Of a stretch of 64,000 nucleotides of DNA, positions 32,897 to 40,784 are shown piece after piece. This DNA comes from JAHFUA01 sp963808725. GTDB lineage: Bacteria; Acidobacteriota; Terriglobia; Terriglobales; Acidobacteriaceae. The DNA lies in contig CAWEGO010000002.1 in assembly GCA_963808725.1 (NCBI GenBank), forward strand, positions 1,550,001 to 1,614,000, written 5' to 3'. The notes beneath the pieces are model-generated. The model worked only from the letters and a program-made list of their open reading frames with translations. It had not been told where the DNA came from and searched no databases. The number at the start of each line of letters is the position of its first letter. Within the stretch, counting starts at the first letter, position 1. The position numbers and the translations under genes were made by a program.

Positions 32897-33952
32897 TTGG
32901 CTGAGCAGGACCCGGCACAAACCGCCAGCATCACCTACGCCGACGCCGGCGTGGACATCGAGCGCGCCCACCGCACCAAGCAGCGCATCAAGTATCTCGC
33001 CCACAAGACCTTCAACCGCAGCGTGCTCAGCGAGATCGGCAGCTTCGGCGCCCTGTTCGCGCTGGACACCAAGAAGTACCGCGACCCGGTGCTGGTCTCC
33101 AGCGTGGACGGCGTGGGCACCAAACTGAAGGTCGCCTTCGAGATGCGCCTGCACCAGTCGGTGGGCGGCGACCTGGTGAACCACTGCGTCAACGACATCG
33201 CGGTGCAGGGCGCCGTGCCGCTGTTCTTCATGGACTACCTGGCCACCGGCCGGCTGGAGCCCGAGGTGGCGGAGGCGGTGATCAGCGGCATTGCCGATGC
33301 CTGCAAACAGAACGGCTGCGCGCTGATCGGCGGGGAGACCGCTGAAATGCCGGGCTTTTATGTTGAGGGCGAGTACGACCTCGCGGGTTTCATCGTGGGA
33401 GTGGTGGAGCGCGGGCGCATGATTACCGGCAAAAGGGTGCAGTCGGGCGACGTGCTCATCGGGCTGCCTTCGCTCGGACTGCATACCAACGGCTACTCGC
33501 TCGCCCGCAAGCTATTCTTCGAGGTGGCGCACTACTCGCCGGAGAGCTACGTCAACGAGCTCAAGAACAAAGCCGGCGCCGAGCTGATGAAGCCGCACAA
33601 GAGCTACTGGCCGGTGCTGCGGCGGCTGATCGACGCCGACGCCGTCTCCGCCATGGCCCACATCACCGGCGGCGGCATCACCGAGAACCTGCCGCGCGTG
33701 CTGCCCAAGGGAATTGCCGCCGTGGTCGAGCGGACGGCCTGGCCGGTGATGCCGGTCTTCGAGCACCTGCGCGCGCTAGGCAGCCTCTCCGACGAGGAGA
33801 TGTACCGCACTTTTAATATGGGGATCGGCATGGTGCTGGTGGTGCCGCTGGCAAAATTCAAGAAGGTGCAATCGATCCTGGAACGTCTGGGCGAGAAGGG
33901 CTACACCATCGGCCGGATCGTCAAGGGCGAGCGCAAGGTGATTTATTCCTGA
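32897..33952 (+). CDS. purM: Phosphoribosylformylglycinamidine cyclo-ligase (AIR synthetase)
   Basis: About 351 aa. Family marks: ITYADAGVDIERAH at the N-terminus, VSSVDGVGTKLKVAF (ATP/metal loop), GGDLVNHCVNDIAVQGAVPLFFMDYLA, LIGGETAEMPGFY and GLHTNGYSLARKL, then AHITGGGITENLPRVLP. It closes the imidazole ring of FGAM using ATP to give AIR in purine synthesis, in the cytoplasm. The start is probably TTG 32897, just before AEQDP, as no ATG is suitably placed; the frame is open back to 32726. purN follows 134 bases downstream, separated by a tandem repeat. Confidence 0.93.
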   Translation: MAEQDPAQTASITYADAGVDIERAHRTKQRIKYLAHKTFNRSVLSEIGSFGALFALDTKKYRDPVLVSSVDGVGTKLKVAFEMRLHQSVGGDLVNHCVNDIAVQGAVPLFFMDYLATGRLEPEVAEAVISGIADACKQNGCALIGGETAEMPGFYVEGEYDLAGFIVGVVERGRMITGKRVQSGDVLIGLPSLGLHTNGYSLARKLFFEVAHYSPESYVNELKNKAGAELMKPHKSYWPVLRRLIDADAVSAMAHITGGGITENLPRVLPKGIAAVVERTAWPVMPVFEHLRALGSLSDEEMYRTFNMGIGMVLVVPLAKFKKVQSILERLGEKGYTIGRIVKGERKVIYS

Positions 33953-33956
33953 GGAA

Positions 33957-34058
33957 GCAGTCAGCACTCAGCAGTCAGCAGTCAGCAGTCAGCTAAACCC
34001 GCCGAACCGCAGCTTTGACTGAGTGCTGAATGCTGAGTGCTGATTGCTTATTGAATGC
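33957..34058. repeat. AGTCAGC-type tandem repeat with an inverted copy
   Basis: A run of CAGTCAGCACTCAGCAGTCAGC units at 33958-33992 is followed 25 bases later by the reverse-complement type (GAGTGCTGAATGCTGAGTGC, 34021-34040). The two halves could pair into a long hairpin between purM and purN. Similar TCAGCAGTCAG units occur at 47486-47500. The arrangement is a non-coding, low-complexity repeat; it could attenuate transcription between the two genes. Confidence 0.75.
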
Positions 34059-34086
34059 TACGCGCCGACGGTGGTAATTGAACTCT

Positions 34087-34734
34087 ATGCCTGACGCAAA
34101 GAACATTGGCATCCTCCTCAGCGGCCGCGGCTCGAACTTCGTCGCCATCGCCGACAACATCGACGCCGGCCGCATTCCCGGCGCGCATATAGCGGCGGTG
34201 ATCTCGAACCGTCCCGACGCGCCAGGTATCGAGATTGCACGGCAGCGGGGCCTTGACGCGCGCGTGATCCCCTCCAAAGGCAAACAGCGTGAGGAGCACG
34301 ACCGCGAGGTTGTCACCGTCCTCAAAGACAAAAACGTCGAGCTGGTGTGCCTGGCAGGATACATGCGCCTGCTCTCGGCGTGGTTCGTGCAGCAGTTTCC
34401 CAACCGCGTGCTGAACATCCATCCGGCGCTGCTGCCGTCGTTTCCCGGGCTGGAAGCCCAGAAGCAGGCGTTCGAATACGGCGTCAAAGTGTCCGGCTGC
34501 ACCGTGCATTTCGTGGACGAGCAACTCGATCACGGCGCCATCATCGTGCAGAAGGCGGTGCCGGTGTACGACAGCGACGACGAGCACTCGCTGGCCGATC
34601 GCATTCTTGAGCAGGAGCACATCGCCTATAGCGAGGCGGTCCGGATCGTGCTCGAAGGGAATTATGAGATCGCGGGACGCCGCGTCGTCCACCGGACGGT
34701 GTTGAGGGAGGCGGCGTATCCGCCGGCCATGTGA
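34087..34734 (+). CDS. purN: Phosphoribosylglycinamide formyltransferase
   Basis: A 215-aa enzyme. Marks: NIGILLSGRGSNFVAI (phosphate-binding loop), VISNRPDAPGIEIA, CLAGYMRLLS, the catalytic stretch NIHPALLPSFPGLEAQ with Asn/His, and the Asp in VSGCTVHFVDEQLDHGAII. It transfers a formyl group from 10-formyl-THF to GAR in purine synthesis. ATG 34087 is preferred over 34078. It is in the same direction as purM. Confidence 0.93.
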   Translation: MPDAKNIGILLSGRGSNFVAIADNIDAGRIPGAHIAAVISNRPDAPGIEIARQRGLDARVIPSKGKQREEHDREVVTVLKDKNVELVCLAGYMRLLSAWFVQQFPNRVLNIHPALLPSFPGLEAQKQAFEYGVKVSGCTVHFVDEQLDHGAIIVQKAVPVYDSDDEHSLADRILEQEHIAYSEAVRIVLEGNYEIAGRRVVHRTVLREAAYPPAM

Positions 34735-34852
34735 TCCCGCGGTTCCACCCTTCTAGCCTGGATGATTCATAGTGGGTGGCGTTGGCGGCACGTCTAAAGG
34801 CCGTCCCCCTTCACTTGTATAGGATCGCTGCTGTGCGGGTTGTCTTGGGAAG

Positions 34853-34872
34853 GGCACGCCTTCAAGCGTGCC
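34853..34872. repeat. Palindromic hairpin GGCACGC...GCGTGCC
   Basis: A perfect 7-bp inverted repeat around CTTCAA in the gap between purN and the PP2C gene (convergent). It resembles the common intergenic palindrome with a GGGCACG...CGTGCC core. No U-tract follows, so it is only possibly a terminator. Confidence 0.5.
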
Positions 34873-34921
34873 GTTAAGGTCACTGTAAATACAGCTTTAG
34901 CTGCTGAGAACTTTCAGGGCT

Positions 34922-36253
34922 TTACTTCTGCGCGTTGCCGGTCGAGAGCCCGCCGTTGTCGCTGACCTTCAGCACCATCAGGACTTTGTCGTCCACGTGA
35001 GTGCCGCCGCGGGAGAACTCGTCCACCTCCGCCAGCACCGCGTCCACGATCTCCTGGGCGGGCTTTTGGCGGTTCTTCAGGATGCTGGCCGCCAGGCGCT
35101 CGGTGCCGAATTCGTCATCCTTGGGGTCCATGGATTCGACGATGCCATCGGTGCAGCACACCAGGATGTCGCCGGGCTTGAGCCGCGCCGAGCCGCGCGA
35201 GTATTCCGCGCTGGGGAACAGGCCGATGACGGTGCCGCCTTCTTCCAGCAGCTTGTACCTGCCGGTCTCGCCGTCGATCAGGATGGGAGGCACGTGCCCG
35301 CCGTTGATGTAGTGCAGGCCGTTACGCCGGGTATCGATCAGCCCCAGGAAGATGCTGAGGAACTTCTTGCTGCGGGTGTCGTTGTACATCATCTCGTTCA
35401 GCGACAGGGTGAGCACTTCGAGCGAGTGCAGGTGCATGACCAGCGCCCGCAGCGTGGCCTGCAGGTTGGACATCACCATGGCCGAGGACACGCCTTTGCC
35501 CTCCACGTCGGCCACCACCAGCAGCAGCGATTGCGGGCCCAGGTTCAGGAAGTCATAGTAGTCGCCGCCCACCTCGTAGCACATCTGGTTGATGACGGCG
35601 ATGTCGTATCCGGGAACCACCGGCGGCGCATCCGGCAGCAAGCTGCGCTGGATCTCCGTGGCCAGCGCCACCTCGCGCTCCAGGCGCTGCTTCTCCACCA
35701 CTTCGCGGTGCAGGCGCGCGTTCTCCAGCGCCATGGCCATGTGCGCGGAGAGCTTGGTAAGGAAGTCTTCTTCGTCGCGCTCGAAGCGGCCATGCATCTG
35801 GTTCAGCAACTGGATGACGCCCACGATCTCGCCGGTCTTGTGGCGGATGGGCAGGCAGAGCAGGGAGCGGGTGCGGTATCCGAACTTCTGGTCGAAGCTG
35901 CGGTCGAAGTACTCGAGGGTGTAGGCGTCCTCGACGTTGATGGTCTCGCCGGTCTCGGCCACGCGTCCGGCCACGCCGCGCCCGTAGGGCACGCGGATTT
36001 CCTGGTGGTCGAGGCCGGAAGCCACGATCGACCAAAGCTCGTGTTTCTTGCTGTCGGCCAGAAAGACGGAGCCGCGCTCGGCGTGGCACTCGGTGCAGGC
36101 GATCTGCAGGATGCGGTCCAGCAACTCCGCCAAATCAAGCGTCGAGTTCAGCAGCAGGGTGGCTTCGAAGAGCCGGGAAAGCTGGGTGATGGCTTTCTGC
36201 GCCTGCTCCGGCGACAGCACTGGATTCTTGGCAGCGGTTGCGTCCACGCACAC
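34922..36253 (-). CDS. GAF-domain SpoIIE/RsbU-type PP2C phosphatase
   Basis: A 443-aa protein. A GAF domain lies at about 35-180 (SVFLADSKKHELWS, PYGRGVAGRVAETGE, LCLPIRHKTGEIVGVIQLLN). A short coiled coil (EVVEKQRLEREVALATEIQRSLLP) leads to a PP2C SpoIIE domain (CYEVGGDYYDF, VVADVEGKGVSSAMVM, YINGGHVPPILI, CCTDGIVES with metal Asp residues). It would dephosphorylate anti-sigma antagonists of the partner-switching type. A STAS-domain antagonist is encoded at 43805-44134, a possible but unproven partner. The next gene on the same strand (apt) is separated by a palindromic repeat element. Confidence 0.9.
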   Translation of the reverse strand: MCVDATAAKNPVLSPEQAQKAITQLSRLFEATLLLNSTLDLAELLDRILQIACTECHAERGSVFLADSKKHELWSIVASGLDHQEIRVPYGRGVAGRVAETGETINVEDAYTLEYFDRSFDQKFGYRTRSLLCLPIRHKTGEIVGVIQLLNQMHGRFERDEEDFLTKLSAHMAMALENARLHREVVEKQRLEREVALATEIQRSLLPDAPPVVPGYDIAVINQMCYEVGGDYYDFLNLGPQSLLLVVADVEGKGVSSAMVMSNLQATLRALVMHLHSLEVLTLSLNEMMYNDTRSKKFLSIFLGLIDTRRNGLHYINGGHVPPILIDGETGRYKLLEEGGTVIGLFPSAEYSRGSARLKPGDILVCCTDGIVESMDPKDDEFGTERLAASILKNRQKPAQEIVDAVLAEVDEFSRGGTHVDDKVLMVLKVSDNGGLSTGNAQK

Positions 36254-36422
36254 CTTTCCCCCGACCGCCTCGCCGCCCGGCGGTTTCTGGCAGCACTGGC
36301 GCGGGACATCGGAGCGGCGGCGGTCCCTGGGGCCGAGTGCGCCTACTATATGCAGCCGTGGCGGATTTGTAAATACGGGGGAAGAAGCAGTTGTTGGGGC
36401 GCTAGTGAAAACTGTCTGCCAG

Positions 36423-36558
36423 TGTCATTCTGAGCGAAGCGAAGAATCTGGACGATGTGGGTTGCGCCCAGAACGTCGGTGCTTGCCGCACCGCCACGGC
36501 GCTTCTGGCATTCCCAAGAATCCTTCGCGCCCAAACAGCGGCGCGCTCAGGATGACAT
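36423..36558. repeat. Interspersed inverted-repeat element, copy A
   Basis: The left end TGTCATTCTGAGCGAAGCGAA and the right end GCGCTCAGGATGACA are inverted copies, with a variable middle that also folds (GAATC...GATTC types). The same ends recur at 47511, 53593 and 56162, with a half copy at 61787. It is non-coding and lies between the PP2C and apt genes. It has no transposase, so it is a REP/MITE-like palindrome. Confidence 0.75.
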
Positions 36559-36574
36559 TCACAAGAATGTCGAA

Positions 36575-37117
36575 TTACTTCTGATAGTGCAGCAGCGAGA
36601 ACACGTCATACTTGCTCAGCTTCTCGCGGCCTTTCAGGAAATCGAGTTCCACCACGAAGCCGCATCCCACCACCTTGGCGGAGAGCGACTCGGCCAGCGA
36701 GACGGTGGCCAGCGCCGTGCCGCCGGTGGCCAACAGGTCGTCCACGATGATGACCCGCTGGCCGCGCTGGATGGCGTCCTTGTGGATCTCCAGCGTGTTC
36801 TTGCCGTATTCGAGCTCGTAGGAAATCGACGCGGTGGCCGCCGGCAACTTCTTGGGCTTGCGGATGGGGACGAACCCGGCATTCAGGCGATAGGCGACCG
36901 CCGGCCCGAAGATGAAGCCACGAGCTTCCATGCCCAGGACGAGATCGATCTCCTGGTCGATGTAGTGCTCGGAGAGCGCGTCGATCAGGGTGGCGAAGCC
37001 GCGCTTGTCCTTGAGCAGGGTGGTGATGTCATAGAACAGGATGTTCGGCACCGGGAAGTCGGGCACTTCGCGGATCAGCTTTTTCAGCGGCTCACAGTCG
37101 AAAGTTCTCTTGTGCAC
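36575..37117 (-). CDS. apt: Adenine phosphoribosyltransferase
   Basis: A 180-aa enzyme. Marks: IREVPDFPVPNILFYDITTLL at the N-terminus, LGMEARGFIFGPAVAYRLNAGFVPIRKPKKLP and the PRPP loop RVIIVDDLLATGGTALA. It converts adenine plus PRPP to AMP (purine salvage). The acylphosphatase gene ends one base before its start on the same strand. Confidence 0.94.
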   Translation of the reverse strand: MHKRTFDCEPLKKLIREVPDFPVPNILFYDITTLLKDKRGFATLIDALSEHYIDQEIDLVLGMEARGFIFGPAVAYRLNAGFVPIRKPKKLPAATASISYELEYGKNTLEIHKDAIQRGQRVIIVDDLLATGGTALATVSLAESLSAKVVGCGFVVELDFLKGREKLSKYDVFSLLHYQK

Positions 37118-37423
37118 CTACCAGGCTCCTTCAATGCGAAATACGGTCAGGCCGGGGATGGGCCGGCACTCGGCCTCATCGACATCGTCTACGCGTGCGG
37201 CGCGCGGCCCGTCGCGCAGCCGGCCGCGCAATCCCATCAGTTGCTCGCGCGTGCCCATGGCCAGCACTTCCACCGTGCCGTCGGGATTGTTACGCACCCA
37301 GCCGGCAACGCCCAGCATGTGCGCCTCGCGCTCCACAAAAAAACGGAAGCCGACACCCTGCACCCGCCCGCGCACCACGTAGCGGCGGCAGTGGAGATCA
37401 GATCTGGACTGCGAGTCAGCCAT
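37118..37423 (-). CDS. acyP: Acylphosphatase
   Basis: A 101-aa enzyme. The signature is RRYVVRGRVQGVGFRFFVE (catalytic Arg, phosphate loop) and GVAGWVRNNPDGTVEVLAMG with the catalytic Asn. It hydrolyses acyl phosphates in the cytoplasm. It lies directly upstream of apt with no gap; co-transcription is likely. Confidence 0.92.
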   Translation of the reverse strand: MADSQSRSDLHCRRYVVRGRVQGVGFRFFVEREAHMLGVAGWVRNNPDGTVEVLAMGTREQLMGLRGRLRDGPRAARVDDVDEAECRPIPGLTVFRIEGAW

Positions 37424-37427
37424 TTAA

Positions 37428-37498
37428 GCAGTCGCCAGTAGTCAGTCGCCACTAGCCAGTCAACCCAACCTGTTCCGCTGGCGACTGGCGACTAGCTA
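37428..37498. repeat. AGTCGCCA-type repeat with inverted copy
   Basis: GCAGTCGCCAGTAGTCAGTCG units on the left are followed by GCTGGCGACTGGCGACTAGC on the right, giving a hairpin between efp and acyP. It resembles the AGTCAGC repeat at 33957-34058 in layout: tandem units, then the inverted form. Non-coding. Confidence 0.65.
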
Positions 37499-38062
37499 CG
37501 CCTTCACCCGCTCCAGATACACGCCCTCGGCCGTATCCACGCGGATCTTTTCTCCCTGGTTGATGAAGGGCGGCACCTGCACCACCAGGCCGGTTTCGGT
37601 CTTGGCCGGCTTCATCACCGAGGATGCAGTCGCGCTCTTGAGGCCGGGTTCGGTCTCGACCACCTCCAGGTCCACCGTGGCCGGCAGCTCGATGCCAATC
37701 GGCTTGCCTTCATAGAACTCCACCTGGAGCTGCAGGTTCGGCGTCAGGAAATCCACCGCGCCGCCCAGCACCTCGCGCGAGATGTGCGTCTGCTCGTAGC
37801 TCTCGGTGTTCATGAAGTGGAAGTCGTCGCCGTCGCGGTAGAGGAACTCCATGGTGGTCTCGTCCACGGTGACGCGGTCCACGGCATCGGCGGAGCGGAA
37901 GCGGTGCTCGTACATGGCGCCGGTGCGCAGGTTGCGCAGCTTGGCCTGGATGAACGCCCGCAGGTTGCCGGGCGTGCGGTGCTCGACGGCGAAGATCGAG
38001 TGCAGGTCGTTGTTGTGCTTGATGATCATCCCGGGGCGCAACTGGGTTGCTGGTATGGCCAC
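37496..38062 (-). CDS. efp: Elongation factor P
   Basis: A 188-aa, three-domain protein (KOW-like, OB, OB). Start MAIPATQLRPGMIIKH; later TMEFLYRDGDDFHFMNTESYEQ and the C-terminal QVPPFINQGEKIRVDT-GVYLERVKA. It relieves ribosome stalling at polyproline. The loop that normally carries the modified Lys34 or Arg32 reads RTPGNLRAF, i.e. Asn at the lysine position and no Lys or Arg right at the tip. The usual lysylation or rhamnosylation is therefore not expected. The tip seems typical for acidobacteria (recollection, not checked). Confidence 0.95.
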   Translation of the reverse strand: MAIPATQLRPGMIIKHNNDLHSIFAVEHRTPGNLRAFIQAKLRNLRTGAMYEHRFRSADAVDRVTVDETTMEFLYRDGDDFHFMNTESYEQTHISREVLGGAVDFLTPNLQLQVEFYEGKPIGIELPATVDLEVVETEPGLKSATASSVMKPAKTETGLVVQVPPFINQGEKIRVDTAEGVYLERVKA

Positions 38063-38163
38063 GAAAACTCTCCGTTGAAGTGCTGGGATCGCCTGCCGCC
38101 TCTGCCGGCGCAGGACAACTCTTGATTGTAAACGATGGCGGCGGACAGCCGTCGTCCGCAGTT

Positions 38164-38802
38164 CTATAGTGCACCGTACTTGGACTTGTCCATCTCTCTG
38201 AGTATTGACACAGCCGCCATTGCCAACGTGTGACAGAGTTGCGCTTCTGCCTTCGCAGAATTCACGTATCCCCAGTGGACGATCCTGTTGCGGCGCTTGA
38301 AAAGCTCATCCTGGAAATATTGTTTCGCAGACGGATGCGGCGCATCCGGAAGTCCGGCCATTATTTTCACCGCGACCGTATTTCCGGACACGAATTCATC
38401 AAAGGCCATCCCCGTGATCGCTTTGGAAACGAAGTCTGCGGGGCCGGTGAAGCCCCCGCTCCTCGGGTACTCACGCTCCCACGCTTCTTCCTGCACAGGG
38501 GTCGGCAGAGTGAACGTCGTGGCATAACTGTCCATTCCTTTCAACTTCAGAAAGAGCCGGGTAAGAAAAGACTCAACCGCAATAGCCCCAATCATTATCG
38601 ATAGGCTGTAATCGCCGTCTTCTAGCTCAGCCTTGCTGCGATACAAGAGGCGCTCCCCTGTGACGCTAACACTCAACGGGTCTATGACATCAGTGGAAAA
38701 CCCACATTCGGGGCAAGTCACGCGCGGCAGGGCTTCATCACCATAGGTGGAGAATGAAACCGTGTGCCCGCAGACGCAGGGCACCTTGAGGGGAAGTTTC
38801 AT
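38164..38802 (-). CDS. Zinc-ribbon protein with HEPN-like C-terminal part
   Basis: A 212-aa protein. Residues 1-45 have two Cys pairs (CVCGH...CPECGF), a zinc-ribbon. The rest is helical and ends KRRNRIVHWGYVNSAKAEAQLCHTLAMAA. The R-N-R-I-V-H stretch matches the R-x4-6-H motif of HEPN domains, which often are ribonucleases in toxin and defence systems. A DYSLSIMIGAIAVESFLTRLF helix precedes it, as in HEPN-type folds. I see no partner (for example a nucleotidyltransferase) next to it. Function unproven; other possibilities are an uncharacterised DNA- or RNA-binding protein. Confidence 0.6.
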   Translation of the reverse strand: MKLPLKVPCVCGHTVSFSTYGDEALPRVTCPECGFSTDVIDPLSVSVTGERLLYRSKAELEDGDYSLSIMIGAIAVESFLTRLFLKLKGMDSYATTFTLPTPVQEEAWEREYPRSGGFTGPADFVSKAITGMAFDEFVSGNTVAVKIMAGLPDAPHPSAKQYFQDELFKRRNRIVHWGYVNSAKAEAQLCHTLAMAAVSILREMDKSKYGAL

Positions 38803-38883
38803 GTCGGGTCTCTGTAACCGTACGAAGCATCAGTCTACCCCACGCGATCGGGCACCTGGAACGGCCTATCGAGTAAGAATCTT

Positions 38884-39096
38884 TAGTTGGGGAAATGGAA
38901 GTGGATGTCGTGCTGCGAATGGGATGGGCACGCCATCCTGGGTGGCGGGAATGAAGCGCCAGCCTTCGAGGGCGGCCAGCACCTTCTCGTCGATGCCGTA
39001 GCCGAGCCGCTGCAGGATGCGCTTCTCGACGATGTTGCCGCGCGGGCGTCGATGGTGACCTCGACCACCACGTCTCCCTGCACGCCGGCGATATGA
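38884..39096 (-). pseudogene. TonB C-terminal domain remnant, copy A
   Basis: The minus strand encodes GNIVEKRILQRLGYGIDEKV-LAALEGWRFIPATQDGVPIPF, the C-terminal TonB fold, nearly identical to the end of the intact gene at 42000. An extra CG before the GNIV part (GCGCGGGC versus GCGGGC) shifts frame, and the tail after PIP differs. There is no start, so this is a degraded duplicate. Confidence 0.7.
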
Positions 39097-39145
39097 CAAT
39101 ACCGGTCGCCGCTATCGTGAGGTGCAAAAAGGTTAAAATTCCGAG

Positions 39146-39283
39146 CTAACGACTCCTGCCCCTTCGCCTAGGATGGCGCTTGGCTTGGGCAAGATCGGAT
39201 GCAGCAACGCTCCGCACCTTTTTGCTCTTTGACGTTCTCAATAGACGCGCCGCCTCGCTGGCATCACGCTTTGATGTAGCCAT
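39146..39283 (-). CDS. Small conserved basic protein (45 aa)
   Basis: MATSKRDASEAARLLRTS followed by KSKKVRSVAASDLAQAKRHP and an Arg-rich end. A strong AAGGAGCTGAGGAAT ribosome site sits before the ATG. The pattern (Ser/Lys/Ala-rich, A-A-S-D-L-A-Q) recalls a widespread family of very small proteins of unknown function in bacteria. No partner is evident; it stands between two TonB fragments. Confidence 0.55.
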   Translation of the reverse strand: MATSKRDASEAARLLRTSKSKKVRSVAASDLAQAKRHPRRRGRSR

Positions 39284-39450
39284 ATTCCTCAGCTCCTTTT
39301 TAAAGCAAGTATACGGCCTAAAACATTTGGGAGGGCAGTAGCGGACTTGGCACATATTTATCTAGAGGGATTGCGAGACGTAGCTCGCCGGCTACACGGC
39401 GCTGAGGCTACCCATGTTGAGAGTGTGCCTGTTAAGGCCCGGAGCACGTC

Positions 39451-39620
39451 AGTTCGGGAAATGGAAGTGGATGTCATGCTGCGAGGAGATGGGCACGCCG
39501 TCCTGGGTGGCGGGAGTGAAGCGCCAGCCTTCGAGCGCGGCTAGCACTTTCTCGTCGATGCCGTGGCCGATGCGCTGCAGGATGCGCTTCTCGACGATGT
39601 TGCCGCGGGCGTCGATGGTG
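39451..39620 (-). pseudogene. TonB C-terminal domain remnant, copy B
   Basis: The minus strand reads VTIDARGNIVEKRILQRIGH, then GIDEKVLAALEGWRFTPATQ and ISSQHDIHFHFPN, identical in type to the end of the intact TonB-like gene at 42000-42668, but without the N-terminal anchor and linker. It abuts the end of the PadR gene (39633). It looks like a second truncated copy. Confidence 0.7.
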
Positions 39621-39632
39621 ACCGAGTCTCGT

Positions 39633-40307
39633 TCACCTCTTGGCTCTCCTCTCTCGCTCGATCTTCTGGTCCTTCTCGGGGGAGGGTTTGTCAGTTCTGT
39701 GTTTATGATGACCATGTGTGCTACCCGTAATACATTGGGGCTTGGGTGCGAGGCGAGCTGGGTCAGGGACATCGCGAATGTGTCCGGCCTCCACATCGGC
39801 AAGTACCGCGCGGAGCCACCGTAGGTCGAGTCGGCATTGCTCCGCCATGTGCTGCATCAGGTGGCGGCTACCCGTGGGCAGCATCGCCACCCATTTCCGA
39901 CGCAATTTTCGGATCTCCGCCAGCCGCGCATTCTGCCGATCGATTTGGGCGCGCAGAGCCTCGGCGACCACGTTGAGATCAGCGAGATGCAAGAAGAGCA
40001 TGGTGCCGTAGAGCGTCTCCCTAAGATCGCCTTCGGCGGCAAATTGCGCGTGCAGTAGTTCACGAAAGCGGTCGCGTCCGCGCGGAGTGATGCGGTAGAC
40101 GGTACGCATACCGCCCCGAGCCACGCGCTGGTGGGCGACGGCGGTTAACAGGCCAGATTCGGCAAGCTGCCGCACGGCATAGTAGACCGTGCCGACATCT
40201 ACATCGGTAAAGCACTCGATCATGGCCTGGGTCAGACGCCGCTTGATCTCGTAGGGATGGAAGTCGCCGCGGTGCAGAACGCCCAAAATATATAGTTCAG
40301 CTTTCAT
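39633..40307 (-). CDS. PadR-family transcriptional regulator
   Basis: A 224-aa protein. The winged helix at 1-75 is PadR type: AELYILGVLHRGDFHPYEIKRRL, DVDVGTVYYAVRQLAESGLL, and RTVYRITPRGRDRFRELL. A C-terminal helical dimerisation part and a basic tail (HHKHRTDKPSPEKDQKIERER) follow. It is divergent from a small membrane protein and methyltransferase gene pair with a short AT-rich intergenic region, so it probably represses them and itself in response to a small phenolic or antimicrobial compound (inference from family). Confidence 0.88.
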   Translation of the reverse strand: MKAELYILGVLHRGDFHPYEIKRRLTQAMIECFTDVDVGTVYYAVRQLAESGLLTAVAHQRVARGGMRTVYRITPRGRDRFRELLHAQFAAEGDLRETLYGTMLFLHLADLNVVAEALRAQIDRQNARLAEIRKLRRKWVAMLPTGSRHLMQHMAEQCRLDLRWLRAVLADVEAGHIRDVPDPARLAPKPQCITGSTHGHHKHRTDKPSPEKDQKIERERRAKR

Positions 40308-40308
40308 T

Positions 40309-40345
40309 GGTTTAATTATACTATTATAGTTAGATCAAAGGAGCG
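40309..40345. promoter_or_regulatory. AT-rich divergent promoter / PadR operator candidate
   Basis: Within TTTAATTATACTATTATAGTTAGATC there is a short palindrome (CTAT-T-ATAG) and -10-like TATACT and TATAGT boxes, in an otherwise GC-rich genome. Placed between the divergent padR gene and its neighbours, it is the likely control site. The classical PadR ATGT-N8-ACAT was not found. Confidence 0.4.
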
Positions 40346-40349
40346 CGTG

Positions 40350-40760
40350 ATGAAACGTTACATTCTCGCCTGCTTCGCAGGACTCCTCACGTGGATTGTC
40401 GTCGTCTCGGTGATCAACCGCGTGCTTCGCCTGAGCCTGCCGAACTACACCGCTGCCGAGCACACGCTCCAGTTCACGCTGGGCATGAAATGGGCACGCC
40501 TTTTGATGGCGATCGTGACCTCGCTGGTGGCTGGTGCCGTAACAGGTTGGATATCCCCATCCAGCCGCTGGGCGCCATTGATCGTCGGCAGCGTGGTGCT
40601 GGTAATGTTCCTGTCTGCGCACATCGCCCTTTGGAGCAAATTTCCGGTGTGGTATCACCTGACATTTCTCCTGACGATTATTCCGGCGGTGCTCGTGGGT
40701 GCGCGGCTGCCACCGGAGCGGAACAAGAGCCCTAACGAGGTTTACTCCGCTCCAAGATAA
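40350..40760 (+). CDS. Small four-helix membrane protein
   Basis: A 136-aa protein with four hydrophobic helices (MKRYILACFAGLLTWIVVVSV, LLMAIVTSLVAGAVTGWI, APLIVGSVVLVMFLSAHIAL, LTFLLTIIPAVLVGARL) and few charged residues. I do not recognise a family. AAAGGAGCGCGTG precedes the ATG. It lies next to padR (divergent) and is followed 24 bases later by the methyltransferase gene; the three look like a regulated module, perhaps for export or detoxification. Confidence 0.65.
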   Translation: MKRYILACFAGLLTWIVVVSVINRVLRLSLPNYTAAEHTLQFTLGMKWARLLMAIVTSLVAGAVTGWISPSSRWAPLIVGSVVLVMFLSAHIALWSKFPVWYHLTFLLTIIPAVLVGARLPPERNKSPNEVYSAPR

Positions 40761-40784
40761 CGTCTCATCGTGTCGGGGTATTCT

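Noticed and set aside
33957..34058. The AGTCAGC repeat as a CRISPR array
   Set aside because: Units are contiguous, 7-10 bases long and without spacers; no cas genes in the window.
34997..36433. A 478-aa plus-strand open frame over the PP2C gene
   Set aside because: GAF and SpoIIE motifs are clear on the minus strand; the plus frame is Val/His/Gln-rich shadow.
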